A stretch of DNA of 64,000 nt. Origin: Shimia sp. (GTDB lineage: Bacteria > Pseudomonadota > Alphaproteobacteria > Rhodobacterales > Rhodobacteraceae). Location: assembly GCA_024224295.1 (NCBI GenBank), contig JAAENN010000262.1, positions 1 to 64,000 on the forward strand, read 5' to 3'. Positions 41,890 through 50,451 of this stretch are shown piece after piece. The notes below the pieces were generated by a model, which was not told the origin of the DNA, did not search any database, and saw only the letters and a list, made by a program, of their open reading frames with translations. Each line of letters begins with the position of its first letter. The first letter of the stretch is position 1. A program made the translations under genes and the position numbers.

Positions 41890-42615
41890 TCAGACGTGCT
41901 GGCCGCCATTTATCTCAATTTCTGTACCAGTGACATAGGTCGATTGATCAGAGCACAGATAGTAGATCACATCTGCCACCTCGGACGGTTGGCCGAGGCG
42001 TTTCATGGGCAAGCCGTTCACAATTTTGTCTGTGCCCGGCGACAGGATGGCTGTTTCCACTTCACCCGGCGCGATGGCGTTTACGCGGACGCCCAGGGGG
42101 CCGAAGTCATGGGCCATTTCGCGGGTGAGGGCGGCAAGGGCCGCCTTGGAGGTGGCATAGGCTGCACCGGCAAAAGGATGCACGCGGGAGCCAGCAATGG
42201 AGGTGACATTCACGATCGAGCCTTTGGCTGCGGCCAGTTCATCGCGCAGCCCGCGGGCGAGAATGACAGAGGAAAAGAAATTCACGTGGAAGACTTTGCC
42301 CCAGTCCATGAGGTCGGTGGTGAAGGTGTTGAGGCGCTCTCCATTGGGGCCTTTGGGTGAAATGCCGGCGTTATTGGCGAGGCCGTGCAGCGGGCCGTCA
42401 AGCCGTTCGCGGATCAGTTCCACTGCGTTGATTGCGTCGGCGGGGTCGCTGAGGTCGAGCTGAATGTGGTTTTTCTCGCCTTCCGGCCACGGGCAGCGTG
42501 GATCAAAGGGGTGGCGGGAACAGGTCAGGACGCGCCAGCCTTCTTGCGAGAAACGCTTGACGGTGGCGTGGCCGATGCCCCGGCTGGCGCCGGTGAGGAG
42601 GAGCGTTTTCTGCAT
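41890..42615 (-). CDS. SDR family NAD(P)-dependent oxidoreductase
   Basis: A 241-residue short-chain dehydrogenase. The nucleotide-binding motif TGASRGIG lies at residues 8-15, NNAG near 85, the catalytic Ser in VTSIAGS near 137, and the Tyr-Lys pair in AYATSKAAL near 151-155. The C-terminus EIEINGGQHV is typical. It is classed with 3-oxoacyl-ACP-reductase-like SDRs, but lies apart from the fab cluster and its substrate is unknown. The ATG at 42615 (MQKTLLLTG) is preceded by GAGG. Confidence 0.87.
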   Translation of the reverse strand: MQKTLLLTGASRGIGHATVKRFSQEGWRVLTCSRHPFDPRCPWPEGEKNHIQLDLSDPADAINAVELIRERLDGPLHGLANNAGISPKGPNGERLNTFTTDLMDWGKVFHVNFFSSVILARGLRDELAAAKGSIVNVTSIAGSRVHPFAGAAYATSKAALAALTREMAHDFGPLGVRVNAIAPGEVETAILSPGTDKIVNGLPMKRLGQPSEVADVIYYLCSDQSTYVTGTEIEINGGQHV

Positions 42616-42705
42616 TTGGAGAAACCTCAATAAATGTGAAGGGCTTAGTGCTGACGCAACCGTAGTCTCACGTACTGGAATGGCAAGCGGGTGACGGGAC
42701 TTCAA

Positions 42706-42734
42706 ACAAAAAAGCCGCCCGGTTGGGCGGCTTT
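42706..42734 (-). terminator. rho-independent terminator of the 68-codon gene
   Basis: AAAGCCGCCC (42711-42720) and GGGCGGCTTT (42725-42734) form a ten-bp stem with a four-base loop, followed on the minus strand by TTTGT. Confidence 0.85.
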
Positions 42735-42753
42735 GTCCCTGCAGATTGAATGG

Positions 42754-42960
42754 CTAGGGCGTCATCTTGCTTTGTATAGCGATGTCCAAAGTGTCGTTGT
42801 TGATGTCCATAATGCCTTCAACTTCGATATTGGCCGCGGTGTTGTCGGTCAGTGTATCGATGATCTGATCCTCGAGGCCGCCGTCTACGAAATATGTGTA
42901 GAAAGCTTGGGCAACTTCATCTGATCCGTCACCCACAAATGTGACTGTCACTTTCTTCAT
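42754..42960 (-). CDS. small hypothetical protein
   Basis: A 68-residue acidic, soluble protein beginning MKKVTVTFVGDGSDEVAQAFYTYFVDGGLEDQ. It has no signal peptide and no cysteine. AAGGA lies eight bases before the ATG and a strong terminator follows the stop, which together make it a credible gene; a longer upstream frame lacks support. The pattern of a strand, a helix and two strands suggests a compact fold. No family recognised. Confidence 0.65.
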   Translation of the reverse strand: MKKVTVTFVGDGSDEVAQAFYTYFVDGGLEDQIIDTLTDNTAANIEVEGIMDINNDTLDIAIQSKMTP

Positions 42961-43060
42961 AGAAAAAATCCTTGTTTGCAAAAACGAACGAAACCGAGAG
43001 TTTCGTGCCGGGATGTGAACACATTGGGTTTCTTGGGTGCAAATGAAACTTGTGTGTAAA

Positions 43061-43081
43061 GGCCCTCCATGTTGGAGGGCC
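43061..43081 (-). terminator. hairpin after the b561-YceI fusion gene
   Basis: GGCCCTCC (43061-43068) pairs perfectly with GGAGGGCC (43074-43081) around a five-base loop, followed on the minus strand by TTTACACA. The U tract is weak. Confidence 0.65.
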
Positions 43082-43098
43082 ACTCGTGTTTTGTTGCC

Positions 43099-44298
43099 TT
43101 ATTCGCCTCGTGTCGCTGTCAACGCGACGTTCACATCCACGCCGAATCCCAGTGAGCTTTCGTCGGTCATGTCATCACCGATGTGAAAGGCGCGGCGATC
43201 CAGAGATATGGTGCCGGTCATGTCTGCGGAGTTGCCGCCGAGTGTTAACTCAAAGGGCAGGTCGATGGGGACGGCATGCCCGTTGATGGTCAACTCGCCT
43301 TTGGCCAAGTAGCCGGTCTCTGCGGGTAGTAGGTCAGCGACGTAGGTTGCCGTCGGGAATGCGGTGGCGTTGAGGTAGTCGGCACCCAGAGCCTGATCAG
43401 TGACAGAGCCAAGGGTGAGGGAGCCAATGGCGATGGTCACGGTGACGGAGCCGTGTGTGCCGTCGGTGGGGTCTTCGTTAAACGCAATTTCTGCGGTCCA
43501 GTCCGCGAAGGTGCCTGTGACTTCCGCGCCAAACTGTTGCACAGCGATGTCCAGCGTGCCGGATTGGACCTGCCATTCGGAGGACACCTCGGCGAGGGCG
43601 GCGGTTTCGGCGCGGTCCTCGGTTGCAAACAGCCCAGCGTTGGCGCCAATCACCAAGGCTAGGGCCCAGACGGCCAGCGCGGTAAGGGCAGGACGTAGGT
43701 GGCCGGGTTGGTCGGAAGGCGGCTCTGGCAGATCGGTGTGGCCGGGCAACATGCGTTGCAGGGTTTTGTCGCGGTCAATGATGAAGTGTTTAAGAGCGCC
43801 GCCGATATGGGCCAGCAACGTCAGGACGAGAACGACCACAAAGAGGAAGTGCGCACCGCCAAGGATAGCTGCGACGGTCGGGTCCTTGGGTACGAAGAAC
43901 AGGGATTGGCCGAACGGCCACCAAATGGGGGCGAAGCCGGTGGTGGCAGCGTGATGGGTCCAGCCGGTCAACGGCACGAGCACCATGGAGCCATAGAGCA
44001 CCCAATGGGCGGTTTCAGCAGCCCAAGCTTCTAGGCCGTGGTCGCCGTTAAGCAGTTTAGGACGCGGTTGGCTAAAGGCCCAGAGAATGCGCAAAGCCGC
44101 AATGAAAAACGCGGTAAGACCCACTGTTTTGTGCAAAGAAAAAAGTGTGGCTTTGAAAGCAAGCTGCGCGCTGTCTTCATAAGGCGCTCGGTAGGCGATA
44201 AATCCAAGGATCAGTGCGGAAATAATCAGAAGAGCGGTGAGCCAGTGAAAGGTCTTGGCGACGGAGCCGTAGCGGATAGCTGTGTTGCTGCGGGGCAT
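43099..44298 (-). CDS. cytochrome b561 fused to YceI domain
   Basis: A 399-residue fusion. Residues 1-180 are a four-helix cytochrome b561 with likely haem ligands among His18 (FHWL), His56, His150 and His164. After a Pro-rich link and a fifth helix (about 203-222), residues 235-399 form a YceI domain (SGTLDIAVQQFGAEVTGTFADWTAEI, then ALGADYLNATAFPTATY and FGVDVNVALTATRGE) placed in the periplasm. It likely passes electrons between quinone and a lipid or quinone bound by the YceI part. The ATG at 44298 has AGAGG upstream. Confidence 0.88.
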   Translation of the reverse strand: MPRSNTAIRYGSVAKTFHWLTALLIISALILGFIAYRAPYEDSAQLAFKATLFSLHKTVGLTAFFIAALRILWAFSQPRPKLLNGDHGLEAWAAETAHWVLYGSMVLVPLTGWTHHAATTGFAPIWWPFGQSLFFVPKDPTVAAILGGAHFLFVVVLVLTLLAHIGGALKHFIIDRDKTLQRMLPGHTDLPEPPSDQPGHLRPALTALAVWALALVIGANAGLFATEDRAETAALAEVSSEWQVQSGTLDIAVQQFGAEVTGTFADWTAEIAFNEDPTDGTHGSVTVTIAIGSLTLGSVTDQALGADYLNATAFPTATYVADLLPAETGYLAKGELTINGHAVPIDLPFELTLGGNSADMTGTISLDRRAFHIGDDMTDESSLGFGVDVNVALTATRGE

Positions 44299-44523
44299 GA
44301 TAAACCTCTTGAAAGTGTTGCGTAGACTTTGGAGGCTGCGGCGGTGCATGGCAACTGGCGGTGATGCACCCGACTTGTGCGCCGATGCGCAGTGAGGTGG
44401 GGTTTCGGCGGTTTATTGCGCGTTGGTGCGGTGGTCTGCGAAAAGCGGTCAAGGCTCTATAGACGTTGCGTGCGGATACCGTGCGCGTTATTCCGGGCGA
44501 AAGAAAAATTAGGGGAGCCGATC
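44299..44523. promoter_or_regulatory. divergent intergenic region
   Basis: Separates the leftward b561-YceI gene from the rightward fab cluster and must contain both promoters. I could not pick matched boxes with confidence. The fabD ribosome site GGGGAG lies at 44512-44517. Confidence 0.35.
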
Positions 44524-45462
44524 ATGAGGCGTGCATTTGTATTTCCGGGGCAGGGTGCTCAGACCATTGGTATGGGTAAGGCATTGGCCGATGCGTACCC
44601 TGAGGCCAAAGCCGTGTTTGACGAAGTTGACGCTGCTCTGGGGGAAAAACTCAGCACGCTGATTTGGGAAGGTGACCAGGACGAGTTAACCCTGACGCGC
44701 AATGCGCAGCCTGCGCTGATGACAACGTCTCTGGCCGCGATGAAAGCTCTGGAAGCGGAAGGCGTGACCATTGAAGCGGCGGCTTGCGTGGCAGGACATT
44801 CACTTGGCGAGTATTCTGCACTGGCCGCGGCCGGTGCATTGAGCATTGCGGACGCAGCGCGTTTGCTGCGCACTCGTGGTGAAGCGATGCAAGCGGCTGT
44901 GCCTGTCGGTGTTGGTGCAATGGCAGCTATTTTGGGCTTGGATTTTACCGCTGTGAAAGAGGTTGCCGATGAGGCAGCTCAAGGTGAAGTCTGTCAGGCT
45001 GCTAACGATAATGATCCCACGCAAGTTGTGGTATCCGGTCACAAAGCAGCTGTGGAACGCGCAGCTGAGATTGCCAAAGCAAAAGGTGCGCGGCGCGCCG
45101 TTATGTTGCCGGTGAGTGCGCCTTTCCACTGTGCGTTGATGCAGCCTGCTGCTGATGTCATGGAAACCGCATTGGCGGGCGTGGATATTGTCAAGCCAGC
45201 GGTTCCGGTTGTGGCCAATGTCATTGCCGAAGGGGCGAATGATCCAAGCGAACTTCGCAAGCTGTTGGTGGAGCAGGTGACCGGGTCTGTGCGCTGGCGC
45301 GAATCGGTGCTGCACATGGGCTCGCACGACATCACAGAGTTCTGGGAAATTGGCGCGGGCAAAGCCTTGTCCGGCATGATCCGCAAAATTGACCGTGGCA
45401 ACGCTGTGCGGGCCGTGGGCACGCCTGAAGATGTGAAAGCGGCGGTGGAGAGCCTGTCTTGA
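44524..45462 (+). CDS. fabD: malonyl-CoA:ACP transacylase
   Basis: A 312-residue enzyme that loads malonyl groups onto acyl carrier protein. The motif FVFPGQGAQTIGMG is at residues 5-18, the catalytic serine in GHSLGEYSA near 90-98, the histidine in SAPFHCALM near 199-207, and GAGKALSGM near 279. The ATG at 44524 (MRRAFVFPG) is chosen over a longer frame because GGGGAG precedes it. It is the first gene of a fatty acid synthesis cluster. Confidence 0.97.
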   Translation: MRRAFVFPGQGAQTIGMGKALADAYPEAKAVFDEVDAALGEKLSTLIWEGDQDELTLTRNAQPALMTTSLAAMKALEAEGVTIEAAACVAGHSLGEYSALAAAGALSIADAARLLRTRGEAMQAAVPVGVGAMAAILGLDFTAVKEVADEAAQGEVCQAANDNDPTQVVVSGHKAAVERAAEIAKAKGARRAVMLPVSAPFHCALMQPAADVMETALAGVDIVKPAVPVVANVIAEGANDPSELRKLLVEQVTGSVRWRESVLHMGSHDITEFWEIGAGKALSGMIRKIDRGNAVRAVGTPEDVKAAVESLS

Positions 45463-46067
45463 TCCGACGCTTTGTTGCAGTTTGTGGTGCCGCGGCCCTT
45501 GGGGCGGCGGTGCTTGCAGGCTGTGTTCAGTTGGAGGTGGCCTATCTGAATGCCACCGACACCATTGCGTTTGAGGCGGACGGTCTTGACCTGCTGGTGA
45601 ATGGTACACTGAACAGTCGCAGTCTCGCGGCGTTTGAGCAGGCCATGACGGAGAACCCGGATGTGACGCGGTTGGTTTTGTTGGAGGTTCCGGGGTCGGT
45701 GGACGACGAGGTGAACTTGCAGTTAGGCCATCGTGTGCGGGATTTGGGATTGGATACTCATGTGACGGCGGAGAGTGAGATCCACTCCGGTGGATCAGAT
45801 CTGTTTTTAGCCGGTGTTGAGCGTAGCATGGAAGACGGTGCGATCATCGGCGTTCATAGCTGGGCTGTTGGTAACCTGCAGGGGCGAGATCTGCCTAAAA
45901 CGGATCCGGAACACGCAGCATATGTGAGCTACACAACGCGGATGCTGGGCAGTGACGCGTTTTATTGGTTCACCCTAGAGGCGGCGCCGGTGGAAGAAAC
46001 CCACGTTATGAGCGCTGCAGAGATTGCAAAATATGGGCTTTTGACACAGCCTGTAGTGAAAAACTGA
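45459..46067 (+). CDS. ClpP/crotonase-like lipoprotein (COG3904-like), inserted in fab cluster
   Basis: A 202-residue protein with a lipoprotein signal (VLAGC, Cys22). The rest resembles periplasmic ClpP-fold proteins: a GTLNSRSLAAFEQAM-like strand-helix at about 49-63, LVLLEVPGSVDDEV near 72-85, a candidate nucleophile Ser113 in HSGGSDLFLAG, and His133 in GVHSW. The start is TTG, overlapping the fabD stop as TTGA, with GGAG nearby. No known role in fatty acid synthesis; its place between fabD and fabG implies coexpression. The family name is a judgement by motif only. Confidence 0.65.
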   Translation: MIRRFVAVCGAAALGAAVLAGCVQLEVAYLNATDTIAFEADGLDLLVNGTLNSRSLAAFEQAMTENPDVTRLVLLEVPGSVDDEVNLQLGHRVRDLGLDTHVTAESEIHSGGSDLFLAGVERSMEDGAIIGVHSWAVGNLQGRDLPKTDPEHAAYVSYTTRMLGSDAFYWFTLEAAPVEETHVMSAAEIAKYGLLTQPVVKN

Positions 46068-46078
46068 GAGAGACAAAT

Positions 46079-46816
46079 ATGTTTGATCTGACTGGAAAAA
46101 CCGCACTGGTCACCGGTGCATCAGGTGGCATTGGTGGCGCAATTGCCAAAGCTCTTCATGCCGCGGGCGCAACTGTTGGCCTGTCTGGCACCCGTGTAGA
46201 GCCGCTTGAGGCGTTGGCGGCAGAGCTGGGCGAGCGCGCGCATGTGCTGCCTTGTAACCTGAGTGATGCGGCGGCTGTTGATGCACTGCCAAAACAGGCC
46301 ATTGAGGCCATGGGCAGTGTCGATATCCTAGTGAACAACGCCGGTATCACACGTGACCAGATTTTCATGCGTATGTCGGACGATGAATGGCAGAACGTGA
46401 TTGACGTGAACCTGACCAGCGCGATGCGTCTGTGCCGTGGCGTGATGCGTCCGATGATGAAGGCGCGTTGGGGTCGGATCATCAATGTGAGCTCGATTGT
46501 TGGGGCGACAGGTAATCCGGGTCAAGTGAACTATGCTGCCTCTAAGGCAGGCTTGGTTGGAATGACAAAATCGATTGCTTATGAAGTTGCGAGCCGTGGC
46601 ATCACCGCCAATGCGGTTGCACCGGGTTTCATTGCCACAGCGATGACCGATAAACTGAACGACGACCAAAAAGAGACCATCAACAAGCAGATTCCTGCGG
46701 CGCGCATGGGCTCATCTGAGGAGATCGCAGCGGCGGTTCTCTATCTCGCCAGCCCGGAGGCGGGTTATGTAACTGGCTCCACCTTGCATGTGAACGGCGG
46801 TATGGCCATGTTGTAA
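46079..46816 (+). CDS. fabG: 3-oxoacyl-ACP reductase
   Basis: A 245-residue SDR enzyme reducing 3-oxoacyl-ACP with NADPH. TGASGGIGGAIA is at residues 13-24, NNAGITRDQIFMRMSDDEW near 85-103 (a FabG-specific stretch), the catalytic Ser in NVSSIVG near 137, and YAASKAG at 150-156. The C-terminus TLHVNGGMAML is canonical. The ATG at 46079 follows GAGAGAG. It sits 11 bases after the ClpP-like gene and ahead of acpP. Confidence 0.97.
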   Translation: MFDLTGKTALVTGASGGIGGAIAKALHAAGATVGLSGTRVEPLEALAAELGERAHVLPCNLSDAAAVDALPKQAIEAMGSVDILVNNAGITRDQIFMRMSDDEWQNVIDVNLTSAMRLCRGVMRPMMKARWGRIINVSSIVGATGNPGQVNYAASKAGLVGMTKSIAYEVASRGITANAVAPGFIATAMTDKLNDDQKETINKQIPAARMGSSEEIAAAVLYLASPEAGYVTGSTLHVNGGMAML

Positions 46817-46865
46817 GCCTTGGCGGCGTCCTTTGGGGCGCCGCAATTGTCGCTGGGGAAAGCGT

Positions 46866-46894
46866 TTGCGTTGTGAAGCGGATGTGCTATAGGC
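46866..46894 (+). promoter_or_regulatory. possible promoter of acpP
   Basis: TTGCGT (46866-46871) and TATAGG (46889-46894) are separated by 17 bases. The leader to the acpP ATG would be about 145 bases, which would let acyl carrier protein be made at a higher level than the preceding genes. Confidence 0.4.
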
Positions 46895-47045
46895 GGCGAG
46901 TATTTTCCGGGTGCCTTGAGGGGTGGACGGAGACCTTCCGGTTTAGCCGGATCAAAACCGTCCCGATTTGGGGCACAAATCAGACCTGCCCCGGTGGGTG
47001 GGAGTTCAAACGGGCCGAGATGCCCAAGACGAATGAGGAATTGAC

Positions 47046-47279
47046 ATGAGCGACGTCGCAGACCGCGTAAAAAAGATCGTTGTAGAGCACCTTGGTGTGG
47101 AAGAAGATAAAGTTGTTGAAGCAGCTTCCTTCATTGACGATCTTGGCGCAGACAGCCTCGACACCGTGGAACTGGTTATGGCTTTTGAAGAAGAGTTTGG
47201 AATCGAAATTCCAGACGATGCAGCCGAAACCATCCAGACCTTCGGCGACGCCGTGAAGTTCATCTCCGAAGCTTCCTAA
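47046..47279 (+). CDS. acpP: acyl carrier protein
   Basis: A 77-residue acidic carrier of normal length. The phosphopantetheine site is Ser37 in [12 protein letters not shown], and helix I contains [17 protein letters not shown]. All enzymes of the cluster act on it. It lies 229 bases after fabG with its own likely promoter, and a terminator follows. Confidence 0.98.
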   Translation: MSDVADRVKKIVVEHLGVEEDKVVEAASFIDDLGADSLDTVELVMAFEEEFGIEIPDDAAETIQTFGDAVKFISEAS

Positions 47280-47318
47280 GCTGGAGATCCTGCAATTTGC
47301 AGGTAAGCGAGAATATCA

Positions 47319-47350
47319 AACGTCCGTCTCTTAGGTGAGGCGGGCGTTTT
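47319..47350 (+). terminator. rho-independent terminator of acpP
   Basis: AACGTCCGTCTC (47319-47330) pairs with GAGGCGGGCGTT (47337-47348) with two G-U pairs, then TTTT overlapping the stem end. Confidence 0.75.
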
Positions 47351-47505
47351 GCGTTGATGGTAGCGGGTCGTCTGCTGCAAGGAAAATGGCCTGAAACTGG
47401 GCGCAGAAGCGCGCAACGGGTCACACTGCGGGACCGCCGCTCTTGCCCCTTAGGGGTGAAGCGAGGTAAGAACCCGCAAAAGACTTCTGAGGAAGGGCAT
47501 AGAAA

Positions 47506-48765
47506 ATGCGTCGTGTTGTTGTCACCGGGCTTGGGCTCGTTACTCCTTTGGCTTCTGGTGTGGAAGAAAGTTGGACTCGTATTTTGGACGGACAGTCCGG
47601 TGCGGGCACTATCACCCGATTTAATCCTGAGCGTGTCACCACCAAATATGCCTGTGAGGTGCCTTATGGCGATGGTACCGATGGCACATTTAACCCAGAC
47701 GATTGGATGGCGCCAAAAGAGCGTCGTAAAGTGGACGACTTCATACTTTATGGTGCTGCGGCGTCTCAGATGGCTGTGGAAGACAGTGGCTGGATGCCAG
47801 AAGATACCGAGTCGCTGGAACGTACTGGTGTGATGATTGGCTCTGGCATCGGTGGTCTGCAGTCGATTGAACAAACCACGCTGTTGATGGCTGAAAAAGG
47901 CCCGCGTCGTGTGTCTCCGTTCTTTATCCCTGGCGCGCTGATTAACCTGATCTCTGGTCAAGTGAGCATCAAATACGGCTTCAAAGGTCCAAACCACTCG
48001 GTTGTGACCGCCTGTTCCACTGGCGCGCACGCGATTGGTGACGCGGCTCGTTTGATTGCGTCTGATGACGCGGACGTCATGGTAGCCGGTGGCGGTGAAG
48101 CGGCGATCTGTGAGATTGGCATCGCGGGATTCAACGCCTGTAAAGCACTGTCGACCGGTTGTGCAGACGATCCAACCAAAGCCAGCCGTCCCTATGATGC
48201 GGACCGTGACGGCTTTGTCATGGGCGAGGGTGCGGGCATTGTCGTGCTGGAAGAATATGAGCACGCTAAAGCGCGTGGTGCAAAGATCTACGCCGAAGTT
48301 CTGGGTTATGGTCTGTCTGGTGATGCGTATCACATCACCGCGCCGTCCGAGACTGGCGAAGGGGGCGAGCGCTCAATGCGGGCTGCGCTGAAAAAGGCGG
48401 GTCTTGAGCCAAAAGACATCGACTACATCAACGCACATGGTACCTCGACGATGGCCGATACTATCGAATTGGGTGCGGTTGAGCGTATGTTGGGTGAGCA
48501 CGCCGGTAAGGTGACTATGTCTTCGACCAAATCGATGACCGGCCACCTGTTGGGCGCGGCGGGTGCGATTGAGGCGATCTTCTCGATCCTCGCAATCCGT
48601 GACCAAGTGGCTCCACCAACCATCAATCTCGACAACCAAGCGGTGGAAACGCCGATTGATCTGGCGCCAAACAAGAAAGTTGAGCGCGAAATCAATGTCG
48701 CGCTGTCCAACAGCTTTGGCTTTGGCGGCACGAATGCGTCCGTTATCTTTGGAAAGGTTGATTAA
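47506..48765 (+). CDS. fabF: 3-oxoacyl-ACP synthase II
   Basis: A 419-residue condensing enzyme that elongates acyl-ACP. The catalytic cysteine lies in VTACSTGAHAIGDAARLI near residue 169, and the two histidines in NAHGTSTMADTIE near 311 and STKSMTGHLLGAAGAIE near 347. The GFGGTNAS motif is near 407. GAGGAAGGG precedes the ATG. Its stop overlaps the mltG start by one base (TAATG). Confidence 0.97.
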   Translation: MRRVVVTGLGLVTPLASGVEESWTRILDGQSGAGTITRFNPERVTTKYACEVPYGDGTDGTFNPDDWMAPKERRKVDDFILYGAAASQMAVEDSGWMPEDTESLERTGVMIGSGIGGLQSIEQTTLLMAEKGPRRVSPFFIPGALINLISGQVSIKYGFKGPNHSVVTACSTGAHAIGDAARLIASDDADVMVAGGGEAAICEIGIAGFNACKALSTGCADDPTKASRPYDADRDGFVMGEGAGIVVLEEYEHAKARGAKIYAEVLGYGLSGDAYHITAPSETGEGGERSMRAALKKAGLEPKDIDYINAHGTSTMADTIELGAVERMLGEHAGKVTMSSTKSMTGHLLGAAGAIEAIFSILAIRDQVAPPTINLDNQAVETPIDLAPNKKVEREINVALSNSFGFGGTNASVIFGKVD

Positions 48766-49916
48766 TGTGGCGCGCAGTTGCGTCTAACGCACTCACTCTA
48801 CTTATCGTGGCGCTCTTCCTGCTGGGGGGCGTCATCCTTTTTGGGCAGTCGACCTACCGCGCGGAAGGGCCTTTGAACGAGCCTGTATGCGTACGGGTAC
48901 AGCCCGGCTCCAACATGAGCCGCGTGTCGCAAGATCTTGAAGACAAGGGCGCAATTGCCAGCGGAACTTTGTTCCGTTTGGGCGCGGATTATTCTGACAA
49001 GGCTGACAAGCTGAAGGCTGGTGCCTTCTTAGTGCCGCAGGGCGCGTCGATGGAAGAGATTGTCGACATCGTCACCCGTGGTGGTGCAAGCACCTGTGGT
49101 ACGGAAGTCGTGTATCGCATTGGCGTAACACGCAAGACTGTGCAGGTGCGTGAGCTTGATCCGGCGACAGGAAGCTTTGTGGAAGTGGCCGCGTTCAACC
49201 CGGCTGAGGACGAGGCGCCTGCGGATTATACCCGTGTGCGTGGCGAGGCGGATACGCGCTATCGCATTGCCGTGGCCGAAGGTGTGACCAGCTGGCAGGT
49301 GATGGACACGCTCAACAGCATTGAGTTGCTCAGTGGGGAGATTGAGCGGCCTGAAGAGGGCGCGTTGGCACCGGACAGCTATGAGGTCCGTGTCGGCGAC
49401 AGCCGTCAGAGCGTCATTGACAGGATGCAGGATGCACAGGAGATTCTTGTGTCGGCGGCTTGGGAAAGCCGGGCAGACGGGCTTCCGCTCAGTTCACCGG
49501 AAGAGTTGTTGATCCTTGCGTCGATCATTGAAAAAGAGACGGGTGTTGCGGAAGAGCGGCGTCAGGTGGCCAGTGTATTCACCAACCGTTTGAACCAAGG
49601 TATGCGCTTGCAGACCGATCCGACGGTTATTTATGGCGTGACTGAAGGTGTGGGTGTTCTGGGACGTGGCTTGCGCCAAAGCGAGTTGCGGCGTGAGACC
49701 CCTTGGAACACCTATGTGATTGAGGGGCTGCCGCCGACACCAATTGCCAATCCGGGCCGTGCCAGCCTGGAAGCAGCGGCTGATCCTGATACGACGCCAT
49801 ATATCTTCTTTGTGGCGGATGGCACGGGGGGCCACGCTTTTGCTGAGACTTTGGCCGAACACAATCAAAACGTTGCTGCCTGGCGCAAGATTGAAGCGGA
49901 GCGGGCCAACCAGTAA
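48765..49916 (+). CDS. mltG: endolytic murein transglycosylase MltG
   Basis: A 383-residue protein of the YceG family. One N-terminal membrane helix lies at about 8-27. The catalytic Glu is in LLILASIIEKETGVAEER (the second Glu of IIEKE, near 254), followed by VFTNRLNQGMRLQTDPTVIYG and WNTYVIEGLPPTPIANPG. It cuts nascent glycan strands at the inner membrane and so sets their length. It is translationally coupled to fabF, a pairing common in bacteria. Confidence 0.95.
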   Translation: MWRAVASNALTLLIVALFLLGGVILFGQSTYRAEGPLNEPVCVRVQPGSNMSRVSQDLEDKGAIASGTLFRLGADYSDKADKLKAGAFLVPQGASMEEIVDIVTRGGASTCGTEVVYRIGVTRKTVQVRELDPATGSFVEVAAFNPAEDEAPADYTRVRGEADTRYRIAVAEGVTSWQVMDTLNSIELLSGEIERPEEGALAPDSYEVRVGDSRQSVIDRMQDAQEILVSAAWESRADGLPLSSPEELLILASIIEKETGVAEERRQVASVFTNRLNQGMRLQTDPTVIYGVTEGVGVLGRGLRQSELRRETPWNTYVIEGLPPTPIANPGRASLEAAADPDTTPYIFFVADGTGGHAFAETLAEHNQNVAAWRKIEAERANQ

Positions 49917-49939
49917 TCTGGTGGATATCGGAAACATCA

Positions 49940-49972
49940 AACGCGGCGCTCTCGGGCGTCGCGTTTTGTTTT
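49940..49972 (+). terminator. rho-independent terminator of the fabF-mltG transcript
   Basis: AACGCGGCGC (49940-49949) pairs with GCGTCGCGTT (49956-49965) with one G-U pair, followed by TTGTTTT. Confidence 0.82.
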
Positions 49973-49989
49973 GGCTGATACTGGGGTCG

Positions 49990-50148
49990 TTAGTTCGGTA
50001 GCACTTCAACCAGAATTTTTGCAGGCAGTTGAAACGTCGAGCTGGCGCTGTCGGAGGCAGGGCCTGCTTGCACTGTGCCAAAGAAGCAGGCGGCGGCAAG
50101 CGACAGTCTGATAGGCCAGGACGGCGTAGTATTGGTAGCAATACGCAT
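49990..50148 (-). CDS. small exported protein, 52 residues
   Basis: A 52-codon frame with an evident signal peptide: basic start MRIATNTT, hydrophobic LSLAAACFFGTV, and a cleavage site after VQA (residue 28). The mature peptide would be about 24 residues (GPASDSASSTFQ, then LPAKILVEVLP) with no cysteine. AAGGG lies about eight to ten bases before the ATG. It points away from the GTA cluster and towards the mltG terminator. No family recognised; it could be chance, but the signal-peptide pattern with a ribosome site argues for a gene. Confidence 0.45.
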   Translation of the reverse strand: MRIATNTTPSWPIRLSLAAACFFGTVQAGPASDSASSTFQLPAKILVEVLPN

Positions 50149-50451
50149 CGTGGTCACCCTTTATTCATCCAACTTAATCTAGCCATAGAAAGGTTTAGTT
50201 TGTGATAAGGGCGCAATTGGGGCAGCAGAGAACTGGAATTGAAACAATGCGTTTCACCACCAGGCAACAGTTGCGGTCTTTGGTTTAATTATTTGAAAAC
50301 ATTTATAATATTGATTTTCACTACAGTTTTGTGCTAGCTTTTTTTGGCTGGACCCATGCGGAAAATCGCCTAACCGGTTTGAATTTGAGTGTGAAAATTT
50401 GTGTGGGGCTTGTGCGGAGGGGCAACTGCGCATGAGAGGCATAGAGCGGCT
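50149..50451 (+). promoter_or_regulatory. AT-rich upstream region of the GTA cluster
   Basis: A strongly AT-rich block (50279-50345) contrasts with the GC-rich surroundings. TTGATT (50311-50316) and TAGCTT (50335-50340), 18 bases apart, could be promoter boxes for the rightward GTA genes. In Rhodobacter capsulatus GTA transcription from this place needs the activator GafA; no gafA gene is in the window. No gene is visible in the stretch. Confidence 0.4.
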
